Below are positions 24,915 through 32,009 of a stretch of 60,214 nucleotides of DNA, one piece after another. The position numbers and the translations under genes were made by a program. The notes below the pieces were generated by a model. The model saw only the letters and a list, made by a program, of their open reading frames with translations, did no database searches and was not told the DNA's origin. Numbering within the stretch: position 1 is the first letter of the stretch; each line of letters starts with the position of its first letter. This DNA comes from Candidatus Fermentithermobacillaceae bacterium (GTDB lineage Bacteria; Bacillota; Sulfobacillia; Fermentithermobacillales; Fermentithermobacillaceae), in contig DULO01000022.1 of NCBI GenBank assembly GCA_012840345.1, positions 1-60,214 of the forward strand, written 5' to 3'.

Positions 24915-25817
24915 TTGCGAGAACAGGTTGAGGCGGTCCAGCGGATGCAGACATACATCGAGTCTCACCTGCGAGAAGAGATCACGCTGGACACGCTTGC
25001 CGAAGTCGCGGGATACGTCCCCGAACATGCCTGCAGGTTGTTCAAAAAGTACACAGGCCTGAGCCCGCTTGAATACGTTCGCGCTCGCCGGCTGTCCCGG
25101 GCAGCTCTGGAACTGCGCGACGCCCGTAAGCGGGTGCTGGATGTAGCGTTGGAGTATGCCTTCGGGTCACACGAGGGTTTCACACGCGCGTTTTCCAGCG
25201 AGTTCGGGATATCGCCAAAAAGATACCGAGAGACCGCTCCGCCGCTCAGGCTGTTCCAGCCGCGAAGTGCCTACCACACCTATCTGCGCGACAAGGGCGA
25301 TAAGAAAGGAGACGATTCTGTGGAGAAATTGCAGACAGTCTTCGTCCAGGTAATCCAGAGGCCGGCGCGCAAGTTCATCCTTCAACGAGGAATAAAGGCC
25401 GAAGACTATATGGAGTATTGCGGAGAAGTGGGCTGCGACGTCTGGGGAGTCCTGGAAAGCCTGAAGGGCGCGCTGTACGAGCCCATAGGCGCCTGGCTGC
25501 CTGAGAAGCTGCGCAGGCCGGGGACATCTGAGTACGTGCAGGGCGTGGAGGTGCCCCTCGACTATGACGGACCCATCCCCGACGGAATGGAGATTATCGA
25601 TCTCGAGCCGTGCCACATGATGGTATTTCAGGGACCTCCCTACCCGGAAGAAAAGATGGGTGAAGCCATCAGCGCGGTCTGGAAGGCGATTGACGAGTTC
25701 AACCCTACTCTCTACGGCTGGCAGTGGGCGGATGAGGATGCTCCGCGATTCCAGCTTGCACCCATAGGTGAGCGAGGGTATATCGAGGCTAGACCGGTTA
25801 AGGAGATACGCCGGTAA
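24915..25817 (+). CDS. AraC-family transcriptional regulator with GyrI-like effector domain
   Basis: A 300-aa protein. Residues of about 8-110 are the double helix-turn-helix of AraC/XylS proteins: LDTLAEVAGYVPEHACRLFK and the second ending AFSSEFGISPKRYR. Residues of about 140-298 are a GyrI-like small-molecule-binding domain with the segments EVPLDYDG and YPEEKMGEAISAVWKAIDEF. Such regulators act on drug or stress response genes. The start is TTG after AGGAGGAGG. It is divergent from the YdeI-type gene, a likely target on positional grounds. Confidence 0.85.
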   Translation: MREQVEAVQRMQTYIESHLREEITLDTLAEVAGYVPEHACRLFKKYTGLSPLEYVRARRLSRAALELRDARKRVLDVALEYAFGSHEGFTRAFSSEFGISPKRYRETAPPLRLFQPRSAYHTYLRDKGDKKGDDSVEKLQTVFVQVIQRPARKFILQRGIKAEDYMEYCGEVGCDVWGVLESLKGALYEPIGAWLPEKLRRPGTSEYVQGVEVPLDYDGPIPDGMEIIDLEPCHMMVFQGPPYPEEKMGEAISAVWKAIDEFNPTLYGWQWADEDAPRFQLAPIGERGYIEARPVKEIRR

Positions 25818-25851
25818 CAGGCAGGTCGCGAAGGACGCCGCCCGCCCTCCT

Positions 25852-26404
25852 TTACCTGGCTGTATCGCCGTTCATAAAGCAAAGGTAGCCGCGGCCAACA
25901 ATGGGGGAATTGACGGGGTTCCCGTAGATTATCCGCAGTAGGTGCCCCAAAGTTCCTCCATGGGCCACGACGCATACGCTATCGGCAAGGTGCTTATCCA
26001 GTAGTTCGCAGTAAGAGCTCAGTGAGCGCGCATAGTGATCGATGGTTGATTCTCCTTCAGGAATCGGCTCGTAGGTCCTATACCCGCCCGGCGGCTCCGG
26101 TTGAACCCGGGCAGCTTCGACTGGAGTCAGCCCCGCAACCTTGCCCGTGTGCAGTTCCCTAAGCCGGGGATCGAGAATCACCTCCACGCCCAGTTTCCCG
26201 GCGATGATTTCCGCTACTTCGCTCGCCCGTTTGAGGGGACTCGCGAACTGGGCGTCAAAGCGATATTCCTCGAGAGCTAGCCTTTCAGCCAACAATCGAG
26301 CCTGGCCGTCCTTCTTCTGTCAACGGAGCGTCGTACCCGCCGCCTTCCACAACGCCCTCATCGTCCCCAGCCGAACGACCATGCCTAATAAGAACCAGGT
26401 CCAT
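25852..26404 (-). pseudogene. Histidine phosphatase family gene broken by one frameshift
   Basis: The ATG at 26404 follows a strong AAGGAGAG site and starts [19 protein letters not shown], with the RHG catalytic motif. After LTEEGR (codon 33) the frame shifts near 26300-26306 and would stop soon after. The other frame continues at once with [24 protein letters not shown], and a C-terminal VAHGGTLGHLL with the second catalytic histidine. Total length 553 bases is one more than a multiple of three, so a single extra base explains it. This is either a recent pseudogene or a sequencing error. Corrected length is 183 aa, normal for phosphoglycerate mutase-like phosphatases. Confidence 0.8.
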
Positions 26405-26606
26405 CGTATCTCTCCTTTTCGGTGCGCTTTGTCATGCTTCTCAGGCTTTCGAGAGCCTGGGTGTGCCGCTTGCTCGCCGAAGCCCATTTTGTCAAGCAGG
26501 CAATTCTGGGCGATAGCGAGTTCTCCTTCTTGACGCGGCCGGTCGGACTTCGGTGGGGTGCCCACGTTGGTGTGAATTGTAAGTATAATGTGCCTACAAG
26601 AGAACC

Positions 26607-26816
26607 GTGAGCTACGCCCCGGAGGCAAGATGCGGTAAGTGGTTTGACCGGGGAGTGGACACGAAGGACTACAGCGTACGCATGTGGGAAAAGCTCGGGT
26701 TTCCGAGAGTTTTGGAGGAACCATTGCCGAAGAACTACAAAGGCCGGTTCCAGTACCACTACAGACTCACCAGGCAGGAGTACGGTGAGCGCCGGACGGG
26801 TTCATCCTCCATATGA
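26607..26816 (+). pseudogene. Possible C-terminal remnant of a GNAT acetyltransferase
   Basis: The frame contains SVRMWEKLGFPRVLEEPLP and FQYHYRLTRQEY, which match the last helix and strand of GNAT acetyltransferases (family pattern of a small residue, then L-Y-x-K-L-G-F). The acetyl-CoA-binding core is absent upstream in any frame. A TATAAT lies at 26583-26588, but no good -35. The remnant ends right before the 13-unit repeat array. A true small protein is possible but less likely. Confidence 0.4.
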
Positions 26817-26818
26817 TG

Positions 26819-27221
26819 TAGGGTTCTAAGCCCGAACCGTCCCTGGACATAGGGTTATAAACCCCAATCGTCCCACGACCTAGGGCTCTGAGCCCGAACT
26901 CTCCTCCGATCTGGGGCTTTAAACCGCAACCGTCTCCCGACCTAGGGTTCTGAACCTTAGTTCTCCCTCGATCTGGGGTTCTAGATCCCAATCGTCCCTC
27001 AACGTAGGGCTCTAGACCCGAATTCTCCTCCGATGTGGGGCTTTAGACCCTAATCGTCTCCCGACCTAGGGTTTTGAACCTCAATCTCGCCCAAATCTAG
27101 GGCTTTAGACCCCAACCTCCCCTCAACTTAGGGTCCAAAACCCTATCCTCTCCCCAATTTAGGGTTTTAAACCCCATTCTTCCCGCCAATTAGGGCTCCA
27201 AGCCCTAATATCAGTTCCCGT
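26819..27221. repeat. Array of thirteen 31-bp units with dyad-symmetric cores
   Basis: Thirteen units of exactly 31 bp follow without interruption from 26819. Each starts TAGGG (or TGGGG) and has a palindromic core close to TAGGGTTTTAAACCC, then about 14 mostly pyrimidine bases such as AATCGTCTCCCGACC. Units 3 and 7, and units 4 and 8, are nearly identical, so a 124-bp higher-order repeat is also present. The core dyad is better conserved than the pyrimidine tail. It fills nearly all of the 520-base gap before cutA. It is not coding (31 is not a multiple of 3) and not CRISPR (no unique spacers separated by constant repeats). Confidence 0.93.
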
Positions 27222-27338
27222 CGTACGTAGGTGTAGTCACACACCCCGGAGTTGTACGGGTGACCGCAGAAGGAAAGGGTCGGCCTGATCATGAGGTAGA
27301 ATACGCATGGCAACGCAGTTCACTCAGGAGGTACAACT

Positions 27339-27659
27339 ATGGGGAAGTACGGAATCGCCTTAACGACATTTGAAAGCGCGGAGCAGGCAAAGCCTGTAAT
27401 AGATGAGATCATCAGATGTAAATTGGCCGCGTGCGTCCAAGAGATCAACATAAGAAGCCATTACTCGTGGAAGGGCGAACTCTGCCATGAAGATGAGGTC
27501 CTAGTGCTGTTCAAGACCCGAAAGGAACTATATCCCGAACTGGAAAAGAGACTCCTAGAACTCCATTCATACGAGACGCCAGAGATCTTATTTGTAGATG
27601 TGGAAAAGGGGAGCGCCGCATACTTGGCATGGATAGATGAACAGACAGGTAGGCAATAA
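27339..27659 (+). CDS. cutA: CutA1 divalent-cation tolerance protein
   Basis: A 106-aa protein with the CutA signature: IIRCKLAACVQEINIRSHYSW near the start, KGELCHEDEVLVLFKT and the C-terminal SYETPEILFVDVEKGSAAYL. CutA1 forms very stable trimers of ferredoxin-like fold; it is named for copper tolerance, but its exact role is unclear. AGGAGG precedes the ATG. A TAGAAT at about 27295-27300 could be the -10 of its promoter. The 31-bp array lies just upstream, so the array could influence this gene. Confidence 0.92.
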   Translation: MGKYGIALTTFESAEQAKPVIDEIIRCKLAACVQEINIRSHYSWKGELCHEDEVLVLFKTRKELYPELEKRLLELHSYETPEILFVDVEKGSAAYLAWIDEQTGRQ

Positions 27660-27789
27660 CCCCGCAAGCGCGGAAATCGCAGTCCTCTACATACAAGGGT
27701 TAATCAAACACGCCGCACTCAAGGCAGGTAGTCAAAAACGCCAAGTTCCACGTGAAGTAGCATTTCGGATAGGGTGAGGTAGGATAAGT

Positions 27790-27880
27790 TGGTGCCGGGG
27801 GCGGGACTCGAACCCGCACGGGCCTCACGACCCAAGGGATTTTAAGTCCCCATTGTCTACCTATTCCAACACCCCGGCAC
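27790..27880 (-). tRNA. tRNA-Leu (anticodon UAA)
   Basis: The minus strand begins GTGCCGGGGTGTTGGAA and ends CCGGCACCA, with a 7-bp acceptor stem and encoded CCA. The anticodon loop CTTAAAA gives anticodon TAA. A long variable arm (GGGTCGTGAGGCCC region) marks it as a class II tRNA, as expected for leucine. The T-loop TTCGAGT is present. Confidence 0.95.
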
Positions 27881-28047
27881 AGCCTTATTGTATCTCATTA
27901 ATCTACCCTAAATAAAGCGAACCCAGCGGATCGCCCGCTGGAGGTTTTCTGCCGATTGATCTACATGCCTATATAGAACCGAGACGTCTACCAAATGAAC
28001 ACGCCCATAAATAATAAAGCCGAGTGTTCCGGTCCGTCCTCTTGCTT

Positions 28048-28440
28048 CTAGAAGTCCCTTCGAGAACCTCGCCCGCCACGTTTCGAATCAACGTTCCTCT
28101 TCAAGTCGGCCAGACGCTCGTCGCTCTCTTTCATAAACCGCTGCAGTTTGTCTTCAAAGTTTGCCCTGCTTCTCCTGAAGTCAACCGCGGTTCTGGGCCG
28201 GTAATTTGGGTTCGCCTGTTTGATGCTGAGCCCTATCTTACCCGATGCGTCCACGGACAGAATCTTGACCTGTACTCTGTCTGTCTTTTTCACGTACTCA
28301 TTAATGTCTTTAACGTATGCGTCAGCGATTTCTGAGATGTGTACTAATCCGGTTTTTCCGTCCGGAAGACTCACAAACGCCCCGAAATTGGTGACTCCAG
28401 TTACAACCCCTTCAACGATCGCTCCGACTTCGAGCGCCAT
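28048..28440 (-). CDS. yabR: S1-domain RNA-binding protein, YabR type
   Basis: A 130-aa protein. Residues of about 5-72 are one S1/OB-fold RNA-binding domain (GAIVEGVVTGVTNFGAFVSL, VHISEI, VKILSVD, KIGLSIKQ). The tail of about 55 residues is very basic and ends Arg/Gly-rich. B. subtilis yabR sits next to divIC, as here, but divIC is on the opposite strand in this window. AGGAGG is found before the ATG. It probably binds ribosomes or RNA; the specific role is not known. Confidence 0.88.
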   Translation of the reverse strand: MALEVGAIVEGVVTGVTNFGAFVSLPDGKTGLVHISEIADAYVKDINEYVKKTDRVQVKILSVDASGKIGLSIKQANPNYRPRTAVDFRRSRANFEDKLQRFMKESDERLADLKRNVDSKRGGRGSRRDF

Positions 28441-28628
28441 ACCTCCGCCATTCCTCCTGGGATCTGTTTCTTTGCTAGGGCAAAGTCATTATAGGTTATG
28501 CGGATTTTGAGTGTCAAGGATACAGTAATGCCAGAAAACGGCGCATATCTCGGAAGACTTCGCATATCTATCGTCAGGACACCTTTGTCCAGAGGCATGC
28601 CGGTGCCTGGATTGGAGGAGGAGAGAAC

Positions 28629-28922
28629 TTGGACGAGTTCGGGGCCGAAGAAAGAACACACAAAATAGAGATAGTGCAGCGAGAACAAGTCCGCTTGCAG
28701 GGAGTCATCCACGTGGAGAGTTTCGACGAACAGCAAGTCGTGGTCGAAACTGACTTGGGAATGCTGACGCTGAGCGGCGAGGAATTTCATATAACCAGTC
28801 TCGATCTGGATAAAGGTCTGATGATTATCGAGGGGAACGTCGGGGCCTTGGAATACTCGCACCTGGACAGGGCAAGACTCCGGCAAAAAGACAAAGGGTT
28901 CCTCCAGCGCCTATTCCGGTAG
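28629..28922 (+). CDS. yabP: Sporulation protein YabP
   Basis: A 97-aa protein of the YabP/YqfC family: HKIEIVQREQVRLQGVIHVE, VVVETDLGMLTLSGEEFHI and LDLDKGLMIIEGNVGALEYS. YabP is made in the mother cell during sporulation in B. subtilis. The start is TTG after GGAGGAGGAG. yabQ begins one base after the stop. The gene is on the plus strand, opposite to mazG, hup, rqcP and yabR, in a segment that is inverted relative to the ancestral order. Confidence 0.9.
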   Translation: MDEFGAEERTHKIEIVQREQVRLQGVIHVESFDEQQVVVETDLGMLTLSGEEFHITSLDLDKGLMIIEGNVGALEYSHLDRARLRQKDKGFLQRLFR

Positions 28923-28923
28923 C

Positions 28924-29541
28924 ATGCGCACGCCTGTCGAGGTCCAGATCTGGAGGCTGGCGGTCCTGTTCCTGGCCGGGATCGCCGTCAGCATACTGTT
29001 CCAGGTCTACACCGCTTTTCGTGGAGTATTCCGCCCGCGGCGGTTCAGCCTCCATTTCCTTGACATCCTGTTCTCTCTGGCTATACTGGGCGCCGCGGCT
29101 GCCGTCATATTCTTGGTGAACTGGGGCGAACTGAGGCTCTACGTTCCCATTTCCCTGCTGCTTGGATTCTGGTTCAGCAACTGCTTAGTTGGGGAACTCG
29201 TCTACGCCTTGGCTTACCGGAGCTTCACCCTTGCTAAGAAGGGAGGCCGGTGGACCAAGACGAAGGTCATCGTCCCTTCTCGCCGGTTCATCTCTCACGC
29301 GAGCTCCAAGGCCAAGAACTGGCTGTTTCCTCCTATCGCGGACGAGGATGAGCCTCCTGCCGGCGAATCGCCTACTGACGAATCGCCTGGTGATGAATCA
29401 CCTCCTGACGAACGGCCTACAGCCGGACGGCCTACTGACGAGCCGCCTGCTGACGCCTCCCCTACCGGCAGACCGCCTGCCGGTGAACCGCCGGCCGCCC
29501 CTCCTCACGGTGACCCGCCAAACCCCGGACTGCCCTCCTAA
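28924..29541 (+). CDS. yabQ: Spore cortex protein YabQ with a repeat tail
   Basis: A 205-aa membrane protein. Four hydrophobic helices lie in residues of about 10-100, with VYTAFRGVFRPRR between the first two, as in YabQ, which is needed for cortex formation in B. subtilis. The last 65 residues are a hydrophilic tail of five-residue repeats such as PTDES, PGDES, PPDER and PTDEP, encoded by 15-bp DNA repeats. This tail is not part of the family core. yabP is directly upstream. A 211-base gap separates it from the next gene. Confidence 0.85.
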   Translation: MRTPVEVQIWRLAVLFLAGIAVSILFQVYTAFRGVFRPRRFSLHFLDILFSLAILGAAAAVIFLVNWGELRLYVPISLLLGFWFSNCLVGELVYALAYRSFTLAKKGGRWTKTKVIVPSRRFISHASSKAKNWLFPPIADEDEPPAGESPTDESPGDESPPDERPTAGRPTDEPPADASPTGRPPAGEPPAAPPHGDPPNPGLPS

Positions 29542-29718
29542 GGACAGCCTTCCAAAGGCGCTTGCCTACGTACTTCACCGGTTACCCGTAGGACCTTGGG
29601 CCGCCCGGCCTACGATCTTTTGGAAAATCCTCAGAAAATCGCTTTCCGCTATAGAAGGAATTCCCTGATCCTTGTAGAATAGGCTTGTACTAATTCTGTC
29701 CTAAATCTGTCCACAGTT

Positions 29719-29738
29719 TGTGCATAATCTGTGGATAA
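29719..29738 (-). promoter_or_regulatory. Two consensus DnaA boxes 11 bp apart
   Basis: TGTGCATAA at 29719-29727 and TGTGGATAA at 29730-29738 are both perfect minus-strand matches to the DnaA box TTATNCACA, in the same orientation. A weaker match with two mismatches (around 29707-29715) lies alongside. They are 15 bases upstream of the start codon of the small HTH gene that precedes divIC. Binding of DnaA is an inference. Confidence 0.5.
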
Positions 29739-29752
29739 CCGGAGGATAACCT

Positions 29753-30001
29753 GTGCAAATCGAAATCCGAGGCGCTGAACGACTGAGCTTCCGTGAGCGG
29801 CAAGTAGTCGTTCTAAAGGAAACCGGCTATTCGGCGCAAGATATCGCCGCACGGCTGAACATCAGCCAGAGTTCGGTCGCGACCTTGTATAACCGGGCGA
29901 AAAGCAAGGGCTATCAGGTAGTCATAGTAATCTCCGGGGATCCGCTTAACCTATACGGCAATAACGAGCCCGACGAACTCGAGGAGGAGGATCTTAAATG
30001 A
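29753..30001 (+). CDS. Small sigma-region-4/LuxR-like HTH protein between yabQ and divIC
   Basis: An 82-aa protein. Residues of about 11-48 read LSFRERQVVVLKETGYSAQD and IAARLNISQSSVATLYNRAK, a helix-turn-helix as in sigma-70 region 4 and LuxR-type domains. The C-terminal 25 residues are acidic. No region 2 is present, so it is not a full sigma factor. The start is a GTG after GGAGG. Its stop overlaps the divIC start by 4 bases (ATGA), so the two genes are translationally coupled. This gene is not in the B. subtilis locus. It might regulate division or sporulation genes. Confidence 0.65.
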   Translation: MQIEIRGAERLSFRERQVVVLKETGYSAQDIAARLNISQSSVATLYNRAKSKGYQVVIVISGDPLNLYGNNEPDELEEEDLK

Positions 30002-30297
30002 ACGTAAGAGAGCCTAAGAAACGGAGGCCTGTGGTGCCTGTTTTAGGGGTTGTTGTCCTCTTCCTTGCGGTAGCGGTTTCGTTCGTCTTGCGACAAGCGG
30101 AAGTGAACGCCGCTAGCAGGAAACTGGCTGCCCTGAAAGCGGAAATAGAGAGGTACCAGGCCCTCAACGTCGCTCTGGAACAGCAAATAGAACTCTTGAA
30201 GACCGACGAGCACATAGAGCGAATCGCCAGAGACAAGCTGGGTTTGGTCAAGGCGGGAGAAGTACAATACATGTTCGTAAATGACAAGAACCGGTGA
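29998..30297 (+). CDS. divIC: Septum formation initiator DivIC/FtsB family
   Basis: A 99-aa bitopic membrane protein: a basic N-terminus, one transmembrane helix (about residues 12-32), a coiled coil (residues of about 35-66: LAALKAEIERYQALNVALEQ) and a C-terminal ERIARDKLGLVKAGEVQYMF motif that is typical of FtsB/DivIC. It acts with FtsL and DivIB at the division site. It overlaps the HTH gene upstream by 4 bases. The placement near yabQ and yabR supports divIC over ftsL. Confidence 0.85.
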   Translation: MNVREPKKRRPVVPVLGVVVLFLAVAVSFVLRQAEVNAASRKLAALKAEIERYQALNVALEQQIELLKTDEHIERIARDKLGLVKAGEVQYMFVNDKNR

Positions 30298-30374
30298 ACT
30301 TGTAGGATATCCTGGTCCGGAGCGGGTATCTACCCCCGATCCGGCATGAGCGAGAACACCTCACCAAGCATCTT

Positions 30375-30405
30375 AAAAGGGGCTCCCGGATTACCCGGGG
30401 GCCCC
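30375..30405 (-). terminator. Terminator of the rqcP-hup-mazG side, between converging genes
   Basis: GGGGCTCCCGG and the mirrored CCCGGGGGCCCC form an 11-bp stem with a 4-base loop and one G-T pair. On the minus strand it is followed by TTTT. It ends the minus-strand transcript that comes from mazG, hup and rqcP and could also stop divIC transcripts. Confidence 0.75.
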
Positions 30406-30438
30406 ATCTGTCGTTCTACTGACGCGGATGGCGCCGGA

Positions 30439-30720
30439 CTACGATTCTGCCTCCAAACCGGCCGGCGCTCCAGAGATAATCTCGTACATCTCACCGGCGG
30501 TCTTCTTGTCGGCGGTCTCCATCACTTTAGTAACCCTGCACTCGATTCTCCGGGGGCCGATTGTCAACTCCAAGACATCTCCGACTTCCACCGGGGTCGA
30601 TGACTTGGCGGTACGGCCGTTCCTCTTCACGTGACCGCCATCGCAAAGTTCTTGAGCCAACGTCCGCCTCTTGACCAGGCGACTCACCTTCAGGAATTTG
30701 TCTAGCCGCACCTGTCTCAC
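30439..30720 (-). CDS. rqcP: S4-domain ribosome quality-control protein RqcP (YabO)
   Basis: About 93 aa. The S4 RNA-binding domain VRLDKFLKVSRLVKRRTLAQ then CDGGHVKRNGRTAKSSTPVE is complete. RqcP (YabO/RlbA) helps add alanine tails to stalled nascent chains on 50S subunits in Bacillota. Two GTG codons, at 30720 and 30711, are candidates after GGGAGAGG; a longer frame to 30753 lacks a ribosome-binding site. It lies downstream of hup and upstream of the strong terminator, in the order known from other Clostridia. Confidence 0.85.
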   Translation of the reverse strand: MRQVRLDKFLKVSRLVKRRTLAQELCDGGHVKRNGRTAKSSTPVEVGDVLELTIGPRRIECRVTKVMETADKKTAGEMYEIISGAPAGLEAES

Positions 30721-30790
30721 GCCTCTCCCATATGTAACGCCGAGTGCCTCCAAAGGGCCGCAAGGACCGCCTCGACACTCAAGAAGATAT

Positions 30791-31078
30791 CTATTTCTCC
30801 ACGTCGCCGCCTACAGAACCTTTCAGACCACGACCCGGCCTGAAAACGGGAACCCTGGCCGCGGGGATCTGAATAGCTTCGCCGGTTCTGGGATTTCTGC
30901 CGTCCCTGGCCGGTCTTTCGCGGGATAGGAAAGTGCCGAAGCCAAGAATGGCCACGGGTTCGCCCTTCGCGAGGGTGTCCTGTACCACATCAATAAGAGT
31001 GTTAACGATCTTCTCCGTGTCCTTCTTAGTCATACCTGCCTGTTCGGCGACCTTGGCGATGAGTTCCGTCTTGTTCAA
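30791..31078 (-). CDS. hup: HU-family DNA-binding protein
   Basis: A 95-aa nucleoid protein with the whole HU pattern: MNKTELIAKVAEQAGMTKKD, the arm ILGFGTFLSRERPARDGRNP, and the DNA-binding signature NPRTGEAIQIPAARVPVFRP with the intercalating Pro in the IQIPA segment. HU bends DNA and compacts the nucleoid. The start is TTG with AGGAGG seven bases upstream. Such a gene between mazG and the yabO orthologue is common in Clostridia. Confidence 0.95.
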   Translation of the reverse strand: MNKTELIAKVAEQAGMTKKDTEKIVNTLIDVVQDTLAKGEPVAILGFGTFLSRERPARDGRNPRTGEAIQIPAARVPVFRPGRGLKGSVGGDVEK

Positions 31079-31147
31079 CTTGCTGCCTCCTTCATTGCTC
31101 CTGTCTCGTCTTCGTTAGTTATAATCTCCGCTAAGAGACCCTGAGTT

Positions 31148-31960
31148 CTAGGCTTTATCAGGATTCTCGCGCTCTTTAGCTTTTTCCCACAATGCGTCAA
31201 GATACTCCAGATCGACGTCTCCGGCCGTCAAGTTCCGTTTGCTTAGTTCCTCTTCTACCTGCCGGTATCGTCGAGAGAATTTCTCGACGCATCCCAATAG
31301 AGCCGACTCAGCGTCTACCTTCAGGTGCCGTGCCAGATTCACGCACGCGTATAGAAGATCGCCCACCTCCCCGGCAATTTCCGCGGGCGAGCCTTTCTTC
31401 CTGGCTTCAAAGACCTCGGCCAGTTCCTCTTTGACCTTGTCAAAGACAGGCTCCACCGAGTCCCAGTCAAACCCGACTCCCGCCGCGAGCGTTTGCTGCC
31501 GTTGCGCCCGCATGAGGGCGGGAAGCCCCTTCTGGACCTCGTCCATTAAGGAGTGACCCTTCTTGTACCTCCCCGGTTCAGCCCTCTTGATTTCATCCCA
31601 GCGCTCTCTGACCGCTTCCGGCGTATCCAGCTTCTCGTCGCCGAACACGTGCGGATGACGCCTGATCAACTTCTTTGTGATCCCGGACAGGACTTCCGAA
31701 ACCGAGAAGTCCCCTCTCTCGGAGGCTATCTGGCAATAAAGCCCGATTTCTAAGAGCAAGTCTCCCAATTCCTCTTTGAGTTTATCCGCGTCCTCCTCCA
31801 AAGCCGCGGCTACGAGTTCGTGAGACTCTTCCAACACGAACTTCGTCAGGGAGCGATATGTCTGCTCCTTGTCCCACGGGCAGCCGTTTTCGCCCCGAAG
31901 CTTGGCCACAACCGAGAGGAACTCAGTCCAGGCAGCGCTGGCCGCGTCATCTCCGTTCAC
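31148..31960 (-). CDS. mazG: MazG nucleoside triphosphate pyrophosphohydrolase
   Basis: A 270-aa protein with two MazG domains. The first holds LRGENGCPWDKEQTYRSLTK and the metal-binding EESHELV and EELGDLLLEIG; the second has EVGDLLYACVNLARHL. MazG cleaves non-canonical NTPs. The B. subtilis YabN homologue at this position carries an extra N-terminal tetrapyrrole-methylase-like domain, which is absent here. The GTG start has GGAGG upstream. It lies between spoVB and hup on the minus strand, as in relatives. Confidence 0.93.
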   Translation of the reverse strand: MNGDDAASAAWTEFLSVVAKLRGENGCPWDKEQTYRSLTKFVLEESHELVAAALEEDADKLKEELGDLLLEIGLYCQIASERGDFSVSEVLSGITKKLIRRHPHVFGDEKLDTPEAVRERWDEIKRAEPGRYKKGHSLMDEVQKGLPALMRAQRQQTLAAGVGFDWDSVEPVFDKVKEELAEVFEARKKGSPAEIAGEVGDLLYACVNLARHLKVDAESALLGCVEKFSRRYRQVEEELSKRNLTAGDVDLEYLDALWEKAKERENPDKA

Positions 31961-32009
31961 AAAACCGCACCTCCATCAAGAAGAAACCGGGAAGTCTTCT
32001 TTGCCGGCG

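Noticed and set aside
26767-26991. Minus-strand open frame over the repeat array
   Set aside because: The unit of 31 bp shifts the frame at every repeat, so no repeated protein can be encoded; composition and ribosome-binding site do not support it.
26819-27221. CRISPR array
   Set aside because: Units of 31 bp follow each other directly and vary gradually over the whole unit. There are no constant repeats with unique spacers, and no cas genes nearby.
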